Shown here piece by piece: positions 1-13,500 of a stretch of DNA of 64,000 nt; position 1 is the stretch's first letter; each line of letters starts with the position of its first letter. The notes under the pieces are model-generated. The model was given only the letters and a program-made list of their open reading frames with translations. It was not told the DNA's origin and ran no database searches. Source of the DNA: Mercenaria mercenaria (Eukaryota; Mollusca; Bivalvia; Venerida; Veneridae); NCBI RefSeq assembly GCF_021730395.1, contig NC_069371.1, positions 69,532,001-69,596,000 on the forward strand, given 5' to 3'. A program made the translations under genes and the position numbers.

Positions 1-1500
1 TTCCAATTCCTTATAAGGACATTTGGAATTACTTCCCTTGTATATAGCGAAAGAAGTAATTTTTTTTTAATGCGATAATTTTCTTATTTTTGAACGAAAC
101 ATGTAAGTGAAAGCACTCAATTCTCAATTTCTTAGTTAGATCGTTTCATATCCAATCATCATGGTTTTGGTTCAAAATTTCAAGAAAAGTTGTTTTCGAA
201 TTTTTTGGCACTGAGAGTAAATGTATAGATCTATGTGTTATCAGAGAAGAATGTATTTTAAATAAATGTGTCTTGTTGTTTGTGAGTTAAAATGTGTGAA
301 TTTTTGTTTTCTACATCTATCTTTTTATGGTGTGAAATAAAGAGGTAATTTAACAATGTTGAGTACAATGCCGAATTCAGTTGGACTTGTACCATAGCAA
401 TAATAACCCATATTTGGACTCAGCATTCGCCTCGTCTAAATATGGATTATTACTGCTGTGTACTCGTCCAATAGAATTCTGTACTGTACTCAACACTGTT
501 AAATAACCTCATATTAGATGTACAATTCCAAACAATTCATTGTATAATACATATAGCCTATTAGACAATATCAAATTCTCTCACTGCCTTGAAAACTGAC
601 CTGATATTTGCACTGCTGTCATTGCCAACATCTTACAGCAATATATCAAAAGTATCATACATTATGAACTTATAAATAAAATAAACAGTTCAGCCAAATT
701 TTCTCAAATACATCTCTCTACACCAAACACCACAATGCAGGCAAACTTTGTTTGTTTTGTGCAGCACTGTAAACATTAATTCATTATATCAACTAAAAGC
801 CAAAAAACGAAAAAATAATTGCCCTTTTAAGGAACCAAAGTTTTTACAATGCACTTAGGCCATCCTCATGCATTATTAAATCAACAAATTTAGGAATATT
901 ATCCCACTTTACATCATAATTTGATACTTATGTCTGAATACATTGTTTTGAACTCAAATAAACTATAAACTATAAACTGTGTATGAACAGTGCAAGATCG
1001 CACATCATGTTGTTCTCACATCTTGCAAGTTTCACATTATGCTGGTCTCACTTTTTGCTGGTTTCACATTTTGCTAGGCTGAATGGATCCGAGCCATGAA
1101 AACTCCTGAAAGTTAAAAACATATACTATCACTCTGTAGGTAAAGTATTTTCTCTTTGAAGTATTTATGTGTATTTAGTAAATCAGTATACGGATGTATA
1201 AAGCTTGCTCATTATGGAACTTGAGAATATCACTTAAAATATATGATGAAGAAAATTTTAGCTTCCATGTGAAAAAAATCTTAAAACATAATGAAAATTG
1301 CATTTTGTGGACAAACATAACTGTTGTATTATAAAGGGACACAGTTGTGTCCAAGCCAGCCTTGAACTTTTGACTTCTGATTAGATTTTTCATCAGAGAC
1401 CTCTAAATTTATTGCCTGGAACATTTCAATTAAGGGTCACACAATTTTTTTCAGATTACACTGCACTCTTATACTTTCAGATAGGGACATTTCCCATTAC
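1..1500. other. AT-rich flank, no gene recognised
   Basis: Apart from the hairpin element at 341-511, no coding exon, RNA or clear repeat was recognised. The short final exon of HACL1 (about 12-16 residues in vertebrates) should follow the exon ending at 1501, but no convincing match was found here. It may be diverged or lie left of the window. Confidence 0.4.
341..511. mobile_element. Fold-back MITE, about 170 bp
   Basis: The left arm begins GAGGTAATTTAACAATGTTG. The right arm is its imperfect reverse complement and ends AACACTGTTAAATAACCTC. The arms are about 77 bp with a short loop, so nearly the whole unit is one hairpin. It has no coding capacity. Confidence 0.7.
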
Positions 1501-4500
1501 CTGAACACGTCTGTCTGCCATTGTATTGATCATGATATTCAACATGGAAGCCTGCTTCTTGTTGGCCAGGGATTCTCTCAGAGCTTTTTGTATATCCTCC
1601 GGCTTCTCCACGAAGTAACCATTGCCTCCAAATGCTGCCAGCACTTTGTCATACCTTGCATTTGGCGATAGAACTGTCGGTGGATGGCTGCAATGATTTT
1701 ATCTAAATTTAACCCTATACCATCTTGTTTGTGGGCGACTAAACACATGCATTATTTTCACACTTTCTGTCTTACAACTTCTGTTTCAGATGTTAAATGA
1801 AAAACCATATTCTAATGTGTTTAACTGTATACATTTGTATAACTATTTTTTGCACTTCTGGTATTTCTGTTTGTTTGGGATTTTTTGGTCATATTTTGTT
1901 CAACATCATTTCAGTTATATACTGGCAACTAGTCAACCTAACAATATGTTTAGCAGATTTGCAGCCAAACAGCCAGTCAAAGCTGATTACTTTGCAGCAT
2001 TAAGCAAACTTTTTAAGATGAAAATTCTACCATAAATCTGCTGTTTTGAAGACTATTTAAATGTTCATGCGGACACTAACATAACTATCTGAACACTGAC
2101 ATAACTGTTTGATGTTCTTTTGGATACAGACATAACTATCTCAGTAATCATGTGGACACATGATCAATTTGGACATTTCAAAATGTATTCACACATGTAT
2201 ACCTTATAAGTCTGTCTGTTTCTTCTAAACTGTTGAATACCTCTTCATTGAAACTCCTTGTTATTCCATTATTGTTTATAATAACAAACACAATGGGCAG
2301 TCTATATCTGAAAGTAAAAATCATTTGCCATATTGTATTTTGAAAAAGATATATGTTATTACAGTATTGTTTTCGGGCTAAGTCCACTAAAGATTTATGC
2401 AATTACTTTGTTGGGTTTAATATCGCACCTACACATTTTATTTTCAGTGCTTTGATAGTAGGACCCGCCCGCTTAGCTCAGTAGGTAAGAGCGTTGGTCT
2501 ACGGATGGCGGGGTCATGATTTCGATCCTTGTGCGGGGCATATGTTCTCCATGACTATTTGATAAACGACATTGTGTCTGAAATCATTTGTCCTCCAACT
2601 CTGATTCATGTAGGGGAAGTTGGCAGTTACTTGCGGAGAACAGCTTTGTACTAGTACAGAATCCAGGAACACTGGTTAGGTTAACTGCCCGCCGTTACAT
2701 GACTGAAATACTGTTAAAAAAAACGGCGTTAAACCCAAAACAAACGAACAAATTGATAGTAGAGGAAGACCCGAGATGGTCCTTCCTGCATTATTTCATC
2801 GTAACCGACCTGGGTAAAACAAATGACCTTCTATAAGTCAGCTGCATCACTTCCTCACATAGAGAATTCAACAAGTGAGGCTTGAACCCACATTGATGAG
2901 GGGCAAGTAATTTGAAGTCAGCAACTTAAATACTGAGCCATGAGGTTCCTTGAACCTTTTTACATACGGTTTTGTTTGTGGGGTGTTTTTTTTGTCATAA
3001 CATTTGCAGACTTCTCAGGGATTGGTTGACGCCCCAGTCCAGTATTAATTCTACAGAAGCTACAACAAACATCCACAAACAGTAGAAAATAAGACGGCTA
3101 TAGGGGCTCTAAACCACTCACATGGCCTTGATCATTTGACCTCAAATATATGCCATGACCCATTTGATGCAACAACTTTGTTTTTTGAGGATCAATTAAC
3201 TGCTTCATGGGAATAAATCATTTAAAGATTTTTTTCTATTTCTTGCTTTTTGAGCCCTTGAAATGGGTTAAACCCAACCATTTGAACAAACTTTCAGGGA
3301 GTTCACACTGGGATGCTACAGATCTAGTATTTTCTATTTTTAGTTCTGGCAGTCTCTAAACGAGACCAAGTAGAACCATTTAAACAAATATGAGAGAGCT
3401 TAATCCAAAAAAGCTACATAATTGAGCCGTACCATGAGTAAATCAACATAGTGGGTTTGTGACCAGCATGGATCCAGACCAGCCTGCGCATCCACGCAGT
3501 CTGGTCAGGATCCATGATGTTCGCTAACAGTTTCTCTAATTGCAATAGACTTTGAAAGCAAACAGCATGGATCCAGACCAGGCTGCGCGGATGCGCAGGC
3601 TGGTCTGGATCCATGCTGGTCGCAAACCCACTATGTTGGTTTTCTCATGGCATGGCTCAAATTATTATTAAGTTTGGTGAAAATCCATAATCTAATTCAT
3701 TAAAACAAGTTGTTTAAAGGTCTTTCAAAATCCTTAATATAAATTTGACAGACTACTTAAGGATCATACAAAGATGCTACACACCAAGTTTGGTAAAGAT
3801 ACATTTACACGTTCATGAGAAGAAGTTGTTTAGTTTTTCTTCCATTTTTAACTCTAGCAAAACAACCATTTGAACTTTTGGAGAGATCCATTGATGCTAC
3901 AGACCAAGTTTGCTGAAGATCAATCATACATTTCATGAGAACTTGCTTAAACTTTTTTATTTTTAACTCTAACAGGCTTAGGAGAGAGCAAAATGGAATT
4001 GTCTGCATAAAATTGAGAGAGGTCCATACAAGGATGCTACAGGCCATGTTAGGTGAAGATCCATATCTTGGTTCATAAGTAGTTATTTTGAGGTTTTATT
4101 TATATTTTCAGCTCTTGTTGTCCTTAAAGTGGCCAAATGGAATCATTAGCAAAAATATCAGAGCAATTCAAACAAGGATGATACAATCAACTTTTATTAC
4201 TTCGTGAAATGAGAAGAAGATGTTTGAAAGCTTTTTCTTCTATTTTTAGCAGCCAAGCTGAACCATGGATGGATCCAAATTTGTTGTAATTCTGACCAGC
4301 AGCTTCATAGGAAACAAGAGCTTGTCAAACACGAAATACCCCCCTTGATGCAATCAGTAATTGCACAAGAAACAGAAATTATATGCTAACTGCAAACAGA
4401 AGTTCTATTGTTCTGGTTCAATGTAACCTTGAACTTTGACCTATTGACCTCAAAATCAACGGTCATCTGATAGTCTCCCTGTTTCGAGATCCTAGGCCCA

Positions 4501-7500
4501 AGCATTCTAAAGGTATCGTCTAGAAGGGGTTTAATTGTTCTGGGTCAATGTGACCTTGACCTACTGACCTTAAAATCTTTTAAGGTTATCCTCTGGTCAT
4601 GACCAACCTCCCTATCATGATCCTAGACCAAAGTTTTCTCAAGAAATTGTCTGGAAATGGTTTAAATATTTGGGGTCACTGTAACGTTGACCTTTGACCT
4701 ATTGACCTTAAAATCAATAGGGGTCGTGTGCTTGTCATGATGAAACTCTCTATCATCTTTCATGACCGTTTGCCCAAGCGTTCTCAAGTTATCATCCAAA
4801 AACCGTTTAACTGTTCCTGGCTTATGTGACCTTGAACATTGACCTAGTTATCTCATAATCAATTGGGGCAAAAATTAATACTAAACAAATACCTGCAGAC
4901 AGTCTCTACCTCAAACCCAGAGAATCCAAATGCACTGTCACCTTGGATACATATAACACGTTTGTCTGGAGCATAGTCTCTACAGTATACCGCAGCTGCG
5001 ATGGCAAATCCTACACCAACACCCATAGTGCCAAAAGTACCAGCATCAAGTCTGAAGTTAACAAAGAAAAATTATTATCATTTTCCCCATATTGTTATAC
5101 CTAAATTGCATATATGCCTCCATTTTTCAGTGAAAAGCCTCTTACTCATAAGGAAAGTTTGTGATACTGTGTAGAATTAGATTTCTGTAGCTGTTTTTTA
5201 AGACATATTTCAGTAAATACTTTTGCAATACAATTTTTATACAGATAATTTATCAATGTAATTTAGATTTATTTTACCCCAAATGCTACTGTGATATTTT
5301 GTTTTAATACAATGAAAGGAACAGTAAGTGTCAAGTCAGTTCATGTTAGGGGTTTATTTCTTGGCATTTGGGTGGAAATAGCATATGGTCCTCAGCTCCG
5401 CTACTCCAGCAGTACTATGTTTAGTTCTGCTAGTGTCATGGTGTATTTGGTATTGACTGTACATTTATAGTAAACCTATGTAATTTTCAGCATATTTACA
5501 TAATATATGATTATTCTTATATTTGAATACAACCAAGACAGTAGTCACTTTCTAAGTGATTGTTATCAATATTTGAACTTTCTTTTAACTTTTATTTCCA
5601 TATCATCACTAACAAACAAAACTACATTATCTATCCACAAATAAGAAGGCAATGCCCATTTGAATGACAAGAAAATCAGTTTTTCAAACTCTATGAAGTA
5701 TGTACAGATTACCTGTGTCTTGGAAGTGCATTTGGTATACAAGATCTGCTGATGTCCATTGTGTTTGCTCCTTCACTGATAACTATTGCATCTTTAGGAA
5801 TTAATTTGTTAACCTGTTCAAAATTAAGCAGAAGTTAATTTGTTCATCTGTTCAAAACTGAGCAAAATGAATTTGTTTATCTGTTCAAATCTGAGCATAA
5901 TTAGCTTATTCATCTATTCAAAAGTGAGCAGAAGTAGTTTGTTTTTCTGTTAAAAACTAAGCAAAATTAGTTTGTTTTTTCTGTTCAGAACTGAGCAGAA
6001 TTAGTTGGGTTTTTTTGGGTTTTTTGGGGGGTTTTTTTTGTTGTTTTTTTTGTTAAAAACTGTAGAATTAGTTTGTTCATCTGTTCAAAACTGAGCAGAA
6101 TTAGTTTTTCTGTTCAAAACTGAGCAGAATTAGTTTGTTTTTCTGTTGAAAACTGAGCGTAATTAGTTTTTCTGTTCAAAACTGAGCAGAATTAGTTTTT
6201 CTGTTCAAAACTGAGCAGAATTAGTTTGTTTTTCTGTTGAAAACTGAGCGTAATTAGTTTTTCTGTTCAAAACTGCGCAGAATTAGTTTGTTTTTCTGTT
6301 CAAAACTGAGCAGAATTAGTTTTTCTGTTCAAAACTGAGCAGAATTAGTTTTTCTGTTCAAAACTGAGCAGAATTAGTTTGTTTTCTGTTAAAAACTTAG
6401 CAGAATAAGTTTGTTTTCTGTTAAAAACTGAGCAGAAGTTAATTTTCTCATTTTTTGCAATCTGGTTCGTAAGGATGTACAAACTGCAAATGGACAGACA
6501 GCTAACTCCCTGAGGCTGATATCATAACATACCTGCTGTGGCGAGATAAGAATTACTACCTGACGTCGAGGAAGATTATCTGATCTTATCATAATCACAC
6601 TCGTATGCAGTCAATTGAAATCATGCAGGAAAACACTAATAACGTGGGAATTAAACTTACAAAACTTTCGAATTTTGAAAATAAAAAATATTATTCAATT
6701 TTGTCCGTAACTTGTATCTAAATAGATTGATATTTTCACTTCGAAATATTCACAGTTCTAGCACACCGATATGTTCAATGAATATCAGAACATTTCTGAT
6801 TTTCTTACCTTTTTCAAATTTAAACATACTGAATTCCAATAAATATAAATACATTATTAACACAGAATATTTACATCAGCATTACTTGAAATTTATGTCT
6901 GTTTTTGTACGAATATAGACGATTTTTATGTATAATTTATTTATGAACATACCGTATTTACCCTAAGTCTTGGGACACCCTAAATCTTGGGACACCCTTA
7001 AAATCTGGAAAAATAATTATTTTTCTTGTCCCTAATTTTTCGGACATGTATTTTCTCAGCATATTTTTCGTCCCTAAGTGTTGGGACTATGGTTGTTACT
7101 GATTCATGATGTAAGTCAAATACCGTTATTATACATTGTATGGTTTTTGTATCGATCAAAATGTCAAATAATTATAAGAACCAAAGATTACTTTTTTTAA
7201 CATTTTCGTGTCGTGTTTTTACTTGATATTCTTTTGACAGTAAAGTATTTTTTTACCATACCAGTTAAGTGTTGTATATTTTTTTTTTTTACTGCAGCCA
7301 GGAAGTCCGTTTTCCGTTAGTTAGTTATTTTTATTTACCACTGACTGGAATTTACCCGCGAATCGTACAGCTATCAAAACGCCATGCCGGTAATTTTCCA
7401 TTCCACGAGCACGTGCGACCTATCGTAAAGTCTAACTTAAACGCCGTTACTTTTGTTTATTGACACGTATACAAAAAACGCGCGTCACACATTCATTTTT

Positions 7501-10500
7501 TGATTTTATCGCTTCAGATTTTCAACGTAGATTGAGAAGTAATATAATTTAAATTCTATAACGATTTTAAAAAGGTATCGACAGAAATGTAGGCAAAATT
7601 CTATAAAAACGGTCGAATTTTCATAAAATTACTTGCAAAATTTCAAACAGCGCGATCTTAAATACTTATTTCTTTCTAAAAGTAAATAAATGATGCAAAC
7701 TATAGGCATAAAATTCAGACTTTTGACCACAAAGTGCAAAAAACAGAATAGAAAAATCTTAAATAATGAAAAAGCGGCAGCAATTTAAAAATATGAAGTA
7801 AAACGATTTTTGGCAAACAGATTTCTGTTACGTGACCTCGTGAACGTAAATAGAAAATCGGGACGCGGTTTAAAGAAACAAAAACAACGATGTTGTTGCG
7901 TTTTTTTTTAATAAGTTTTGAATGAATCTTTGTGCATATACATGTATGTTTTGACACGACACTTTATAATAAGATATTCTTCTCAAACCGTTTTGAAATT
8001 TCCTTGAGGGCAAATAGGTCACAGAGGTAAGATATCCGCTATTATAGTTTGACACGTTTACCTGTCAGTTTATACGGGATATTGCACATTCACTTTAACA
8101 AATTAAAAAGAAGTTTTTTTCATTGATTTTCACAACACTAGATCTACTTCTCAGCTCTTTAAAGAACTGAGGCGGTACGATCAAACAGTGATGTACAACT
8201 TGGCGCGAAAACATGACGTAATGCCATGAAAATCTCGGGGAAACTATACCGCTTTGATCTCCACTTCTAATGTCATGATACCGACACACTTTTAGCTCTT
8301 TGAGGGGGTGTTAATTGATGATGAAAACAAGGCCAATGACTTTGTTTATCAACAGAATAATTACCGATAATCGTTAGTTTATTTTTTCGCTTTCAACACG
8401 GGTGGGTGGGGGATGTTACCCGATGACCGAGAATTGTGTCCATATTTTTGGGACACTTTTCAAAATAATTATTTTTCGGGAAATAAGTCTTGGGACAGTG
8501 AAAAAAGTAACTATTTTATGCTGTCCCAACACTTGGGGTAAATACGGTATACATGAACATTGTGTTATACGAGCTGAAAGCTTCTGTAAAGTACAGAGAA
8601 GATGTGATATTTAATCAATTTTTGAAGAATTATTAAATTTACAAATATGCGTATATTAACACACATTTTTTTTATTTTATGAACATATTTTGTTGCGTTA
8701 ATTTTATTCATTTGTAAAGTTTGCGATGTACGAGTACGAATATTTTTACCTTTTAAAACTTAACATTTCCGAGAGACTGATATGTCAGAATTAGAATGGT
8801 AATGATTATGTTTTTCAACTTCAAAAGCATCACTTGCAGACGACATTATTGTACTCTTGAAAAGTCAAATACAGTTTGAATGAAACACAGCGCAGTTTGT
8901 CTTTTCTATTTCCTTTACATGTACGCGTATACAAATATTTATTTGAACAAGGGAACTAATTATTAATATAATTAATAACTAGAACATCTAAGAAATAGCA
9001 GCCAATATGCAAATTAATTTTGCTTTTGTAAGGATCATCAAAAATTAACAAGTACATGACGCAGTCAGCATGATCTCGATTCTGCAACTATACTCGTCTT
9101 TCACCGTCCTGGGGAGTCCTGATAACGCGCCTATAGTCGGATATCGACACTACGGGGGTAGAAAATAAAACGCCTTTAGTCGCATTTCGGCCCCATGGAG
9201 TTAAATCAGTATATGCCCAGGATATAAAAAACGGGATTGGTATGTTATTCATATTATTAATCATAAATTATTTAGCTTAAATAGTCATGAACTAAAAATA
9301 TAAGATGCAGTCTCATCTGCATAGTGAGCAATAAAAGAATTAAAAACACTGCTGAGTGAACAGAAGCTGTTAAATACAAACCTCATCAAAGGCAGCATAA
9401 TAATTAAGTGGTACAGTTTTATCTTGTGACTGTTTCTGCACACTGATCCTGTTTTTTTCCAATTTCTCATTCAGATCTTTCCACCAGGGGGCAGCAGGGT
9501 CAAACACAAACTTTGTAGGTCTTCCACCAAGCTCTTCATTCATCTACAAATATAGCACAAGTTATTTGCAGAAACCCGTTTCTAAATATCTAGCTCTGAT
9601 AAATACTATTTTGATGCAGTTATAACCCAGTTTAGAACTAAATTCTTGAACTGGTTACAATGATTACTAGTAATCAATGTTAAGGAGAAAAGTGTTTTTT
9701 GTGAGTTACCTGTGCAAGGACTGATGTTAAATCACCTACAAGACCAACAGCTGGTTGAACATTGTTACCTATCTCCTCCGAACATATGTCAACCTGTAAT
9801 ATACAGAATTCTCATAATTAGTTTTTACAATGAGTCATATAGGGCAACTTTCCAGCAGTGAGTTGCCTCCCTTGTCATTACAGGTACCTGGTCTTTTACA
9901 ACTTTTTCTGAAAAAAAAAAAAGGGCTTAAAAATCAACTTTCAGGAGGAGTAAATTTAAGATCTGTTTCATTAGCCACTCAACATAAGAGAACCTCCTTC
10001 CAAGAACACCTTCTACATATTATGTAACAACTTGTATGACTTTAAGACATTTAATGTGGCATACTAGGTATCATTTTATGAACATTTTATCATGTCAAAG
10101 AAATTGCTCAATAACTTTATATTTACATCACTTACATTACAAAGTAATTATACAATCACTTAATTCACTGGTTGTAACTGCAGATGGGAATATTCAGCTT
10201 GAGGGTAATTGTTAAGGTGGTTACTTGGCTCTGCTGAGTATCCACAAAAGCAGCTACTCAAAAGCTCGATATTCCAATCCACATCTTCAAATGCATGACT
10301 TTCTTCAACGTACTATTTCTAACAATCTTAAAGCGGTGTGTTTATATAAAGTTTTAGAAAGTACGGTAATGCACATGTGATGACATTTCAAAGCTGCAAA
10401 ACAATGTTCAGTTCTGGTTTAGTTTTACTATTAAGATGCTTTACAGTATGCATTTTCTGAAAACTAATATTTTAAATACACTATAAGGAATATAGGGCAT

Positions 10501-13500
10501 TAAAGAAGTATGTGTCTTTTATCAAGTTACTGTAAAGCGGGTTATATTCGCTGAGGTTTAATTTTCGCTATATTCGCAGTCAACATTGACAGCATGAAAC
10601 TTAAACACCACGATTTTTTGTTACCGTGAATATACACATTTCACCAAAAAGGACCACTAAATTACAAACTTTACTCATCAACATTATTGACTTTATTTTT
10701 TGTTACTTTTGTGTGCATCAAATTGCAATGTACTGTGTCAGTGCATGCTGGGGGTACATGCACCACCTAGTTTTGTATAAATTCAATAGTATTTTGAAGA
10801 AAGAAATATGAAAAATCCTAAATTTTATGGAACTAATAAAAGGTCAATTATAATCTTTAACCGACTTAAAACTGTGAACAACAAATCTGACATGAGGCGT
10901 CACACTGACTGCCATTGATTACTGGCCACTTCATCTTAAAAGTTTAACAGATCTAACAAAGGAAGATCACACTATATGTTATCGGTTTGAATTGAGAAGA
11001 TGATGACATTTTGAAAAATGCAATTCCGAGATACTGAAAACTGTTTTAAATTCATTCATAAAAATATTTAAACTTTAAAAAGGAAACATCAATTAGGACA
11101 ATATTTTATTGGTCTTTTTTTCAAGAGAACAAAATCGATAGTTCGGTGAAACCGATTCTGCTCTCAAAGAAGTTAATCTTATATGGGTGTCGATGTAAAT
11201 CCTACTTTAGTTTTCAATCTACCTCAAAATTTAGGTTTTTTATTATTATTCACATATCTAGGAACAGTGACTACCCTTTCTGTTCTTTACAACCAAGGTT
11301 TAAATTTTGCGGCCGAAGTAGTTTCCGTGAAATTAAGACACAGTAAATTCAAAACTCTTTAAAGAGCTGTCGGAGGACAGCAACGCTCGACTTTTCAACA
11401 GCCTTGTCAATTGAATGAATACAAAAGTCGAAAAAGGGGCATAATTTTGTAAAAATGGGAAAAAGGGTTATGGAACCTTCAAAGTGCTTATCAGTTCATA
11501 AAGTGAACAAGTGCATGAAGTTTCAATCCTTTCCCATAAGTGGATAATGAAATACCAGCTTACATACAAAAACTTAACCAAAAACTTCTAAGTCGAAAAA
11601 GGGGCATAATTTTGAAAAAATTGCGAAGTAGAGTATACAGTGCATGTCAGATCATGACAGTGAACAAGTGTGTGAAGTTTCAATCCATTCCCATTAGTGT
11701 GTACTGAGATAACAGCTTACATACAAAACCTTAACCAAGAATTTCTAAGTCGAAAAGGGGGCATAATTTCATAAAAAAGCAAAACAGAGTTAAGAAACCT
11801 GTGCAATGTAGGTCAGTTTATCACAGTGAGTAAGTGTGTGAAGTTTCAATCCATTCCCACAAGTCGATACTGAGATACCAGCTTACATACAAAACCTTAA
11901 CCAAGAATTTCTAAGTCGAAAAAGGGACATAATTTTGTAAAAAAGCAAAATAGAGTTATGGAACCTGTGCAATGTAGGTCAGTTTATCACAGTGAATAAG
12001 TGTGTGAAGTTTCAATCCGTTCCTGCTAGTGGTTAATGAGATACCAGCTTACATACAAAACCTTAACCAAGAATTTCTAAGTCAAAAAAGGGGCATAATT
12101 TTGTAAAAAAGCAAAATAGAGTTATGGAACCTGTGCAGTGTAGGTCTACTATTCTATGAATAGTCGAGCTAAAAACGCGAACATTCGGCACCGTGAATAT
12201 AACCCACTAAACAGTATTTTTTTATTTATAGAATTTTGCAAAAATCTTAACATATATTTCCTAAGATGTCATCTAGAGTGTGATCTGGCATGAGGGATGC
12301 CAGATGGATTTTGCCATAGTATGGGTGAAATCTCAGAAAAAGCCAGTCCAGTGTGAAAGAATAATATTTGGAAAGATGTTAAATGCCAGTACATGTATAT
12401 GCCACATCGAAATTATTCAGACACAATACTATCAATATAGTCAACTTACCAGTAATAAATTGAAAATATACATGGCATAATACAATGCAGATATATAATT
12501 GTATTTTTGAATCATTTCAACTTTAAACAACACCAGTAATTATTTGTAGCTGACTCAGGAAACAGTTTAATTTATTGACTATAACTCAAGAGGGGTAAGC
12601 ATAAAGTTACCGTATTTACCCCAAGTGTTGGGACAGCATAAAATAGTTACTTTTTTCACTGTCCCAAGACTTATTTCCCGAAAAATAATTATTTTGAAAA
12701 GTGTCCCAAAAATATGGACACAATTCTCGGTCATCGGGTAACATCCCCCACCCACCCGTGTTGAAAGCGAAAAAATAAACTAACGATTATCGGTAATTAT
12801 TCTGTTGATAAACAAAGTCATTGGCCTTGTTTTCATCATCAATTAACACCCCCTCAAAGAGCTAAAAGTGTGTCGGTATCATGACATTAGAAGTGGAGAT
12901 CAAAGCGGTATAGTTTCCCCGAGATTTTCATGGCATTACGTCATGTTTTCGCGCCAAGTTGTACATCACTGTTTGATCGTACCGCCTCAGTTCTTTAAAG
13001 AGCTGAGAAGTAGATCTAGTGTTGTGAAAATCAATGAAAAAAACTTCTTTTTAATTTGTTAAAGTGGATGTGCAATATCCCGTATAAACTGACAGGTAAA
13101 CGTGTCAAACTATAATAGCGGATATCTTACCTCTGTGACCTATTTGCCCTCAAGGAAATTTCAAAACGGTTTGAGAAGAATATCTTATTATAAAGTGTCG
13201 TGTCAAAACATACATGTATATGCACAAAGATTCATTCAAAACTTATTAAAAAAAAACGCAACAACATCGTTGTTTTTGTTTCTTTAAACCGCGTCCCGAT
13301 TTTCTATTTACGTTCACGAGGTCACGTAACAGAAATCTGTTTGCCAAAAATCGTTTTACTTCATATTTTTAAATTGCTGCCGCTTTTTCATTATTTAAGA
13401 TTTTTCTATTCTGTTTTTTGCACTTTGTGGTCAAAAGTCTGAATTTTATGCCTATAGTTTGCATCATTTATTTACTTTTAGAAAGAAATAAGTATTTAAG

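Noticed and set aside
2467-2540. Possible tRNA gene
   Set aside because: A/B boxes are present, but the acceptor stem does not close and the sequence runs into a SINE body found elsewhere in the window.
5815-6440. CRISPR-like array
   Set aside because: The units are contiguous with no unique spacers, the host is eukaryotic, and the array matches a splice-site minisatellite.
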